From an uncultured Ruminococcus sp. (GTDB taxonomy: Bacteria > Bacillota > Clostridia > Oscillospirales > CAG-272), in NCBI GenBank assembly GCA_902783705.1, contig CACZSA010000143.1:1-9925 (forward strand): a DNA stretch of 9,925 nt. The letters are read 5' to 3'. The position numbers and the translations under genes were made by a program. Shown piece by piece: positions 4,907 to 9,925 of this stretch. The notes under the pieces were generated by a model, which saw only the letters and a program-made list of their open reading frames with translations, was not told the DNA's origin and did not search any database. Position 1 is the stretch's first letter. Each line of letters starts with the position of its first letter.

Positions 4907-5947
4907 GTCGAGAAGCGCGAGGCTTTCCGCGAGGATGGGCGGCGCGGCGGACACGGGATCGCTGTACTTGAAATCCAGCAGCGGCGGCGGTTCGGCCCCG
5001 ATGCGGAAGACGAGCGAGAGGGTGTTCCCGCGCGTGTAGACGGAGGCGGCGAGATGTGTGAGCTCCGTGAGCGCGACCGCGATCCGCACGGCGTCGTGAA
5101 AGTCGCAGGGCAGGCGGAAGAGCGTCGAGAGTCCCTCGCCGTCCGCCGAGAACGACAGACTGCGCGCGGAGGTTTCAAGCGCGATCTCCCGCACATTCCC
5201 GAAGCGCGAGAGCGTGATGCGCACCGTGTTGTCCGAGGCGAGACAGCGCAGGACGGTGAGCATCCCTGTGAGTGCACAGACCAGCGCCTCGACCGGGATG
5301 TCCGAGATCGGATGCGCCTCGCCCGCCGCATCCTCGAAGGGAAGGGAGACCGAGCGGAAGTCCGGATTCTCCGCGAGATTTCGGAGCACCGCCCGTAAGA
5401 GCTCGGCGAGATCGCAGCAGCGCGTCCCGCATCGCTCGGAGAAGATCGCCCGGGCGAGGTGCGGCGTGCGGTTGACGAGCAGGAATACCTCGGGTGAGAG
5501 AGCGGAGAAATCCGGCGAGCCGCCGTGCTTCAGATAGAGAAGCTCGAACAGGATGCGGTTCACCGTGTCCGCATAGTAGACCGATTTCGGACCCATATAG
5601 CGGTAGAAATCCGTGACGCTTCGTCCGAGAAAGACCACTGTCATCCGGGTCCCGAGGACCGTCGCGCGCTCGCAGAACGCCGTGCGGAACGGACCGAGGA
5701 GGGCGCGGAACGAATAGATCCGGTAGTCCGGACGATCCGAGTCCGCTTCGCAGAACCGGTAGAAGTCCTCGCGGTCGCGGCTCAGGCCCGAAAGGAAAGC
5801 GTGCCGGAGACGGTCCAGATCGGAGGTCTCCGGCACACAGGATAGCACTTCATGTTCTTCACAGAGGCGCGCGTCGGGGGAGAATACAAGAGACGGGAGC
5901 GTCGGAGGATCGTCCGGCGTGCGCACCGTGCGGACAGATCGCTTCAT
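4808..5947 (-). CDS. Protein with a weak resemblance to a histidine-kinase ATPase domain, last gene of envelope operon
   Basis: 379 residues, soluble, no signal peptide or clear membrane segment. I do not recognise the family firmly. From about residue 185 on, the pattern resembles a GHKL/HATPase_c domain with its catalytic parts lost: VEALVCALTGMLTVLRCLAS where the N-box would be, then alternating strands (VRITLSRFG, REIALETS), and a closing YTRGNTLSLVFRIG like the last strand of a sensor kinase. The N-box Asn and the DxGxG motif are not evident, and no H-box is clear, so activity as a kinase is doubtful. The tail after about residue 350 is charged and low-complexity (AAEEEEGEQQ, ending EQEHHKE) and overlaps the opposing gene. 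The start ATG shares one base with the upstream stop (TGATG), so it is translationally coupled to the TIM-barrel-like gene. Confidence 0.7.
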   Translation of the reverse strand: MKRSVRTVRTPDDPPTLPSLVFSPDARLCEEHEVLSCVPETSDLDRLRHAFLSGLSRDREDFYRFCEADSDRPDYRIYSFRALLGPFRTAFCERATVLGTRMTVVFLGRSVTDFYRYMGPKSVYYADTVNRILFELLYLKHGGSPDFSALSPEVFLLVNRTPHLARAIFSERCGTRCCDLAELLRAVLRNLAENPDFRSVSLPFEDAAGEAHPISDIPVEALVCALTGMLTVLRCLASDNTVRITLSRFGNVREIALETSARSLSFSADGEGLSTLFRLPCDFHDAVRIAVALTELTHLAASVYTRGNTLSLVFRIGAEPPPLLDFKYSDPVSAAPPILAESLALLDLPRLLSAAEEEEGEQQDLRSGAVGREQEHHKE

Positions 5948-7419
5948 CACCAGTCTCCGTTCTTGTGCCAGACGCCGTAGCTGTCCATCCATCCGGTCCA
6001 GTTGCCGTTCTCGTCGATGAACTCGGGGGGCGGCGTCCCGGTGACGACTGCGGAGGCGTCGGACGTGCCGCCGGACCAGACATTCGGATCGTACCAGTCG
6101 TCGGATGTGCCCGAGGCGCTGTTGTCCGTCCACGTGCTGTCCCAGCCGCTGTTCCATCCGCCCGTCTGGACGTCGTTCTGTGCGTTCCAGTCGTTGTTCA
6201 CCGTCCCGGCATATCCGTCATTTCCCGACGCGGTGTTCCAGTCATCGGCGGCGGGCTGCTCAGTGACCGGCGTAGTCGTCCCGGCTGAATCCCATCCGGC
6301 GTCGGCGGGGGAGGGCTCCTCGGGGGCTTCGGTCTCGTAGGTCTCGGCGGTGTTCGCATAGGGATTGGTGACCGTCTCCGGAGCCGCGGGCTTCGTGTCC
6401 TGCACGTCCTCGCCGGGCTCCTCCTCGGGGATCTCGCCGTTGTAGGTGAGGGTGGCGGGACGCACGGTTTTCGTGAAGTAGTAATTCGTCACGCCCCGGT
6501 CCGCGCAGGCCTGATATTCCGCCGCGACACGGTAGGCGTTCGTCTCGTCGAGCACCACCCGCATGTTGTACACGGAGAAGGTCCCCTCGAGCGACTGGAT
6601 CGTGTCGGAGACGGTCTTGTACACATCGTCCGGGTTGCTGATTGCCGCCGTCGGAAAACGGATACCGAGGCTCGATGCGGTCTGCGCGATCATCTGGAGC
6701 TGCATCGCGCCTTCGGAATCGAGGTAGACGGCGGACGGCAGAACGATCCCGAGCCGGCACGCGCCGTCGAGCTTCTCGCCGCAGTCGTTCAGATAGAGAC
6801 GCAGGCGGTTCGCCGCTTCGTAATCGAGCGTCCCGGAGAGGGCGGGCGTCACGAGGATCTCCGTCACGCCGAAGGAGGCCAGCTCCTGCATGAGGGCGGC
6901 GTCGGTCGAGGCGTCGGCGGGCTGGATCGTTGCGATGACGCGCAGGCCGCGGGTTTTCGCCTCCCGGATGGCGTCCGTCACGCGGTTCAGGGAATCGGTG
7001 TCGGTCGCCTGCATCCGCACGAGCGCGCAGACCGCGGGCGACTGATAGATGAGCTGTCCCGCGTCGTCGCAGAGGGAATAGACGACCGTGTTGAACGCCT
7101 CGGAGAGCTCGTCGAGGTCGGCCCCGAGCGCGTCCGCAGATTCATAGGAGAGGAGATCGATCCCCACCCCGCGGATGCTCGGCGCGTTCCCGACGCTTCG
7201 GCTCTCGTCCTCTTCCGCGCGTTCAAACGAGATCCCGGTCCCGCCCGTGGGCATCGGCGTGTACTCCGCGGATTCGACCTTGACGAGCAGATGATGCCCG
7301 ATGAGGACCGTTCCCACGGTGATGACCGCCGCCGCCCCGAGCACGAAGAGGATGCGGAGGAGCACCGTTTTCGCTGCCGGGGAGGCCTGTTTGTTTCTTC
7401 TGTATCTTTTCAAAGCCAT
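5947..7419 (-). CDS. Membrane-anchored TIM-barrel-like protein with Trp-rich C-terminal tail
   Basis: 490 residues. The basic start MALKRYRRNK is followed by one membrane helix (about 19-41), so the rest is probably outside the cell. Residues about 83-320 read like a TIM-barrel of the putative glycoside hydrolase kind (DUF4015-like): repeated strand-helix units such as IRGVGIDLLSYESADAL, FNTVVYSL, TRGLRVIATIQPAD and VTEILVTPAL. I cannot place paired catalytic acids, so it may be a non-catalytic relative. About 330-390 is Pro/Glu/Thr-rich, and the last ~100 residues are dense in Trp, Asn, Asp and Gly (DDWNT, GWNSGWDSTW, NWTGWM, VWHKNGDW). ATG 7419 is preferred to a TTG at 7431 that overlaps the upstream stop; neither has a strong ribosome binding site. 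It sits between the PrsA-like lipoprotein and the kinase-domain-like gene, suggesting a cell-wall role. Confidence 0.75.
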   Translation of the reverse strand: MALKRYRRNKQASPAAKTVLLRILFVLGAAAVITVGTVLIGHHLLVKVESAEYTPMPTGGTGISFERAEEDESRSVGNAPSIRGVGIDLLSYESADALGADLDELSEAFNTVVYSLCDDAGQLIYQSPAVCALVRMQATDTDSLNRVTDAIREAKTRGLRVIATIQPADASTDAALMQELASFGVTEILVTPALSGTLDYEAANRLRLYLNDCGEKLDGACRLGIVLPSAVYLDSEGAMQLQMIAQTASSLGIRFPTAAISNPDDVYKTVSDTIQSLEGTFSVYNMRVVLDETNAYRVAAEYQACADRGVTNYYFTKTVRPATLTYNGEIPEEEPGEDVQDTKPAAPETVTNPYANTAETYETEAPEEPSPADAGWDSAGTTTPVTEQPAADDWNTASGNDGYAGTVNNDWNAQNDVQTGGWNSGWDSTWTDNSASGTSDDWYDPNVWSGGTSDASAVVTGTPPPEFIDENGNWTGWMDSYGVWHKNGDW

Positions 7420-7427
7420 GTCCTGTC

Positions 7428-8462
7428 TCAATAGGTGGATTCAAGATTAAATACGGTATATTCCTCGAGTGCCGGAAGGTTCTCGATGCCGTCCCGGAGC
7501 AGGGCGTCCTCGCGTTCCTCCAGCCGGAGATTGTACTGTCCGGTGATGTAATCGTTCGCAAGATCGTCGAAGTGTTCGTCGAGATAGCCCGGATCCTTCT
7601 CGTAGCGTTTCAGAATGCTCCATCCCGCGTCGGTGCGGCAGACCCCGCTGATCCCGCCCACCGCGAGGGAGAAGGCGGCTTCCTCAAATTCGTGATGGTA
7701 GATCCCGCGGGTGGCGTAATAGCCGTCGGGATTGTTGAACATGAAGAGGTCCCGGCCCTCCTTCTGCACGAGCGTATCGAAGTCCTCTCCGGACAGGGCG
7801 CGGTCGAGCAGATCGGCGGCTCTGCGTTCCATCTCTTCGTCGCTCTCCCCGTTCTCCGCCGTCAGGAGGATCTGCTTCACGCGGACCACATCGTCGCCCG
7901 CGAGGATCGCGCGGAGATCGCCCTCGTCCGTCGGGATCTCGCCTCGCCGCTCCATCTCCGCGATCAGCTCCTCCGCGAGGATGTCGTTGCGGACGAAGAA
8001 GCGGTAGACGGAGTCGTTCATGTTGTACGAGCGAAGGTATTCGGCGTACGCCTCGTAGTCGTTGTCATATTCCTCGTAGATCGCCTTCATCTGACGATCA
8101 ACGGTGTCGGTGATGAAGGAGTCGTCGGCGTGGATGCCGTACTCGTCGGCGAGGGAGATCGTCGCGTAGAGGAAGGCGAGCGTTTCCGTCGCGCTGCCGT
8201 GGAGATCCTCGAGAAGAGAAGAGCCGCTCTCGCCCAGCCAGATCTCGGGGGACGCACCGGATTCAAAATCGCTCTTGTAATTCAGAACGATGTAGCGGTA
8301 GAGCTCCATCGGGACGTCAAAGCCGCCGATCTTCATGACGGGCGTCTTCTCCGCCTTCGAGCTTTCGAGGATTTTGGTCCCCTTTTTGCCGCAGGAGACG
8401 GCGGTGAGGAGAAGCGTGACGGAAAGGATCGCGCAGAGTACGCGGATGAGAGTTTTTGACAT
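7428..8462 (-). CDS. PrsA-like foldase lipoprotein (parvulin-type peptidyl-prolyl isomerase)
   Basis: 344 residues. A lipoprotein signal peptide (MSKTLIRVLC, then a hydrophobic stretch) ends in AVSC, with Cys24 the likely lipidated residue. Residues 40-170 form a SurA/PrsA-like helical chaperone region. Residues about 192-289 fit a parvulin domain: VVRVKQILLTA at the first strand, a helix with EEMERRAADLLDRALSGEDF, NPDGYY, then FEEAAFSLAVGGISGVCRTDAGWSILKRYE. The C-terminal helices (290-330) complete the chaperone part. It would sit on the outer face of the membrane and help exported proteins fold. The isomerase residues are not fully conserved to my eye, so it may be mainly a chaperone. It is the first gene of the operon. 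AAGGA lies 6 nt before the start. Its lipidation depends on an Lgt enzyme, such as the one encoded at 688-1458 if that is the housekeeping copy. Confidence 0.88.
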   Translation of the reverse strand: MSKTLIRVLCAILSVTLLLTAVSCGKKGTKILESSKAEKTPVMKIGGFDVPMELYRYIVLNYKSDFESGASPEIWLGESGSSLLEDLHGSATETLAFLYATISLADEYGIHADDSFITDTVDRQMKAIYEEYDNDYEAYAEYLRSYNMNDSVYRFFVRNDILAEELIAEMERRGEIPTDEGDLRAILAGDDVVRVKQILLTAENGESDEEMERRAADLLDRALSGEDFDTLVQKEGRDLFMFNNPDGYYATRGIYHHEFEEAAFSLAVGGISGVCRTDAGWSILKRYEKDPGYLDEHFDDLANDYITGQYNLRLEEREDALLRDGIENLPALEEYTVFNLESTY

Positions 8463-8475
8463 AATGCTTCCTTAA

Positions 8476-8487
8476 GATCAGTTGATC
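8476..8487. repeat. Palindrome in the PrsA-like gene leader
   Basis: GATCA-GT-TGATC, perfect 5-bp arms, 14 nt upstream of the PrsA-like start codon. A second short inverted repeat (GAAG...CTTC) lies close to it in the same leader. It could bind a regulator or hold a small RNA hairpin near the ribosome binding site, or be chance. Confidence 0.3.
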
Positions 8488-8520
8488 GGTCTATTCTGAG
8501 AAGATAATCCTTCAACCTAC

Positions 8521-8529
8521 AATATAGCA
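8521..8529 (-). promoter_or_regulatory. Possible extended -10 promoter of the envelope operon
   Basis: The minus strand reads TGC-TATATT (8529-8521), an extended -10 like those of the other promoters here. No good -35 is seen at 16-18 bp, so this is tentative. It would give a leader of about 50 nt before the PrsA-like start. Confidence 0.4.
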
Positions 8530-8574
8530 GAAGAGAATGAACACGATATGAACGCAGAACGGTTTTTGGGTGAA

Positions 8575-8597
8575 CATCCCATCCGGGCTGCGGGATG
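8575..8597. repeat. Inverted repeat just upstream of the hprK promoter
   Basis: CATCCC (8575-8580) and GGGATG (8592-8597) flank 11 bp, ending 11 bp before the -35 of hprK. It is not followed by a T-run on either strand, so it is not a terminator. An operator is possible. The rest of the 213-bp divergent region 8463-8675 holds only the promoters and the palindrome listed separately. Confidence 0.3.
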
Positions 8598-8608
8598 CAA
8601 AAAAACGG

Positions 8609-8637
8609 TTGCAATTCCGGGAGGCCTGTGCTATAAT
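8609..8637 (+). promoter_or_regulatory. Sigma-A-type promoter of hprK
   Basis: TTGCAA (8609-8614), a 17-bp spacer, and TATAAT (8632-8637) preceded by TGC as an extended -10. The start would be near 8644, giving a leader of about 32 nt containing the ribosome binding site. Confidence 0.88.
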
Positions 8638-8675
8638 ATACGCAGTATTTCAAGGGCGCGGACCCGGAGGAGCAC

Positions 8676-9626
8676 ATGGACGATTTTACGACGCGCGTCA
8701 GTCTCGCGAAGATCGTGAAGGACAACGGACTGAAAGAGGAATACGTGCCGGACGAGCCGGACAAGATCATGATCTCCCTCTCGGACGTCAACCGCCCGGG
8801 ACTTGTGCTCGGCGCGGGCTTTTTCGACCACTTTGAGCCAAAGCGGATCCAGGTGCTCGGCAACGCGGAGACCATGTATCTCAAAAAGCTGCCGGAGGAT
8901 CTGCGCCGTGAGCGTCTGACGGATTTCTTCAGCCGCCGTCCCGCCGCTCTGGTCGTCGCGCATCGGAACGAGGTGCTCCCGGAGCTTCTCGAGCTTGCGT
9001 CCTATTTTGAGGTCCCGGTCCTCTCGACGCCGGAGAACACGAGCGACTTTATGGCGACCCTCATCGCGTATCTCCATGTCCAGCTCGCCCCGCAGATCAC
9101 CCGCCACGGCGTGCTCGTCGAGGTCTACGGCGAAGGCGTCCTCATCACGGGCGATTCCGGCGTCGGCAAGAGCGAGACCGCCTTCGAGCTCATCAAGCGC
9201 GGTCACCGTCTCATCGCGGACGACGCGGTCGAGCTACGCAAGGTGTCCTCGAAGACCATCGTCGGACAGGCGCCCGATTTGATCCGATACTACATTGAGC
9301 TGCGCGGCATCGGCGTCGTCGACGTGCGCCGGCTCTTCGGCATGGGTTCCGTCAAAGAGACCGAGAAGGTCGACATCATCATCAACCTCGAGCCGTGGGT
9401 GCAGGGGAAGATGTACGACCGAATGGGCCTCGATACGGAATACACCGACATCATGGGCATCATGATCCCCTCGATCACCATCCCGGTCAAGCCCGGACGG
9501 AACCTCGCCGTCGTCCTCGAAATCGCGGCGATGAACAACCGTCAGAAGAAGATGGGTTACAACACGGCGGAGGAATTCAACAAGAAGCTCCTCGACTCGA
9601 TGGGCATGTCGGACGACACTCTGTGA
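8676..9626 (+). CDS. hprK: HPr kinase/phosphorylase
   Basis: 316 residues, full length for the family. HprK phosphorylates and dephosphorylates Ser46 of HPr, linking sugar-phosphate status to carbon catabolite control in low-GC Gram-positives; it acts in the cytoplasm as a hexamer. The N-terminal domain (1-130) is followed by His144 in RHGVLVEV, the P-loop GDSGVGKS (159-166), the acidic pair D182-D183 in ADDAVELR, the HprK signature ELRGIGVVDVRRLFG (208-222), and the C-terminal loop KPGRN (272-276). All expected key residues are present. The start has GGAGG (8666-8670) 5 nt upstream. It stands alone between its own promoter and terminator; the hprK-lgt linkage known in bacilli is not present, the Lgt-family gene being over 7 kb away on the same strand. 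Confidence 0.98.
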   Translation: MDDFTTRVSLAKIVKDNGLKEEYVPDEPDKIMISLSDVNRPGLVLGAGFFDHFEPKRIQVLGNAETMYLKKLPEDLRRERLTDFFSRRPAALVVAHRNEVLPELLELASYFEVPVLSTPENTSDFMATLIAYLHVQLAPQITRHGVLVEVYGEGVLITGDSGVGKSETAFELIKRGHRLIADDAVELRKVSSKTIVGQAPDLIRYYIELRGIGVVDVRRLFGMGSVKETEKVDIIINLEPWVQGKMYDRMGLDTEYTDIMGIMIPSITIPVKPGRNLAVVLEIAAMNNRQKKMGYNTAEEFNKKLLDSMGMSDDTL

Positions 9627-9632
9627 ACGGAC

Positions 9633-9665
9633 GGCGGCGGTCTGTGAACGGCTGCCGCCTTTTTT
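9633..9665 (+). terminator. Terminator of hprK
   Basis: Ten-bp stem GGCGGCGGTC (9633-9642) with GGCTGCCGCC (9650-9659), including two G-T pairs, a 7-nt loop, and six T (9660-9665). It begins 6 nt after the stop codon. Confidence 0.93.
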
Positions 9666-9747
9666 CGTCAAAATCGCGCAAAACCCGACCCCTCCCGCGC
9701 CGGGCTCTGTGTAAACATGAGATTTTGATTCAAACGGTTTCCGTACC

Positions 9748-9776
9748 TTGCAAAACCGCGCCGGATGTGCTATAAT
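9748..9776 (+). promoter_or_regulatory. Sigma-A-type promoter of the riboswitch transcript
   Basis: TTGCAA (9748-9753), a 17-bp spacer, and TATAAT (9771-9776) with TGC before it. Transcription would begin near 9783, shortly before a small hairpin (AAGATA-TCG-TATCTT, 9789-9803) and then the riboswitch. Confidence 0.88.
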
Positions 9777-9807
9777 CTGGAGTGCGGAAAGATATCGTAT
9801 CTTCTGA

Positions 9808-9902
9808 GCAGAGTAGGCACTGCGGCGTCAAGTGCCGTCGGAACGGGGAGTTGTCCGGCGGACGAAAGCGATTGCTGCGGTCACAGTGCCGCATCCCGCT
9901 GT
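9808..9902 (+). promoter_or_regulatory. Candidate THF (tetrahydrofolate) riboswitch
   Basis: The order of conserved blocks matches the class-I tetrahydrofolate riboswitch as I recall it from folT leaders: GAGTAG, CGTCAAGTG (family CGUUAAGUG), a GGGGAGTTGT loop (family GGGAUGU), ACGAA, CGGT, then GCATCCCGCT (family GCAUCCGCU). The pairing fits: closing stem GCAG (9808-9811) with CTGT (9899-9902); GGCACTG (9816-9822) with CAGTGCC (9884-9890), seven perfect pairs; CCGTCGG (9835-9841) with CCGGCGG (9855-9861); AGC/GCT hairpin at 9867-9876. A loop-junction pseudoknot CGGGG/TCCCG is possible. It should respond to reduced folates. The expression platform and the regulated gene (typically folate uptake or synthesis) lie beyond the window; no start codon is visible in the last 23 bases. 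Confidence 0.83.
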
Positions 9903-9925
9903 CATTCAAAGAGCCAAACCTCTCA

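Noticed and set aside
7429..7431. TTG start for the TIM-barrel-like gene, overlapping the PrsA-like stop codon
   Set aside because: No ribosome binding site before it, and ATG 7419 gives a normal basic N-terminus before the membrane helix.
7572..8459. Plus-strand 295-codon open frame opposite the PrsA-like gene
   Set aside because: No promoter or ribosome binding site and a Val/Glu/Arg-rich shadow composition; the minus strand has a lipoprotein signal and parvulin domain.
8575..8607. Hairpin CATCCC/GGGATG followed by an A-run, as a terminator
   Set aside because: The A-run is on the wrong side for a minus-strand terminator of this hairpin to serve any gene, and there is no T-run on the plus strand.

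Overview
The window is GC-rich (most third codon positions are G or C) and reads as chromosomal DNA from a Gram-positive of the Clostridia, most likely an uncultured gut or rumen Oscillospiraceae-like lineage. The grounds are: AGGAGG-type ribosome binding sites, TGnTATAAT promoters, a full-length HPr kinase/phosphorylase, a PrsA-like foldase lipoprotein, a candidate tetrahydrofolate riboswitch, and three small proteins of a style I recall from Clostridia. Taxonomy is inferred from content only. I see no phage, transposon, CRISPR, tRNA or rRNA.

Layout. (1) 2-2212, plus strand: the 3' part of a surface protein (galactose-binding-like domain, five 11-residue helical repeats, then a Cys-containing C-terminal tail with a membrane helix and RRK), a terminator, an Lgt-family membrane protein, and an overlapping CPBP intramembrane protease. 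(2) 2248-3156, minus: an AraC-type regulator with a GyrI-like effector domain and its own promoter. (3) 3272-3787, minus: a YfcE-type metallophosphoesterase. (4) 3866-4906, plus: three small unrecognised genes packed as one operon. (5) 4808-8462, minus: a three-gene envelope operon of PrsA-like lipoprotein, membrane-anchored TIM-barrel-like protein with a Trp-rich tail, and a protein with a weak resemblance to a histidine-kinase ATPase domain. It converges on region 4 with a 99-bp coding overlap, and its likely terminator lies inside the opposing gene. (6) 8609-9665, plus: hprK with promoter and terminator. (7) 9748-9925: promoter and candidate THF riboswitch whose regulated gene lies beyond the window.

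The most interesting possibility is region 1. The surface protein ends in SGCGS, a hydrophobic helix and RRK. This layout resembles the Cys-containing C-terminal sorting signals (MYXO-CTERM and relatives) that CPBP-family 'myxosortases' are proposed to process. Here such a protein sits directly upstream of a CPBP protease and of a relative of Lgt, the enzyme that lipidates cysteines. Substrate, protease and lipid transferase side by side suggest a C-terminal cysteine sorting and lipidation system in a Firmicute. This is inference from gene content and motifs and needs comparative testing.
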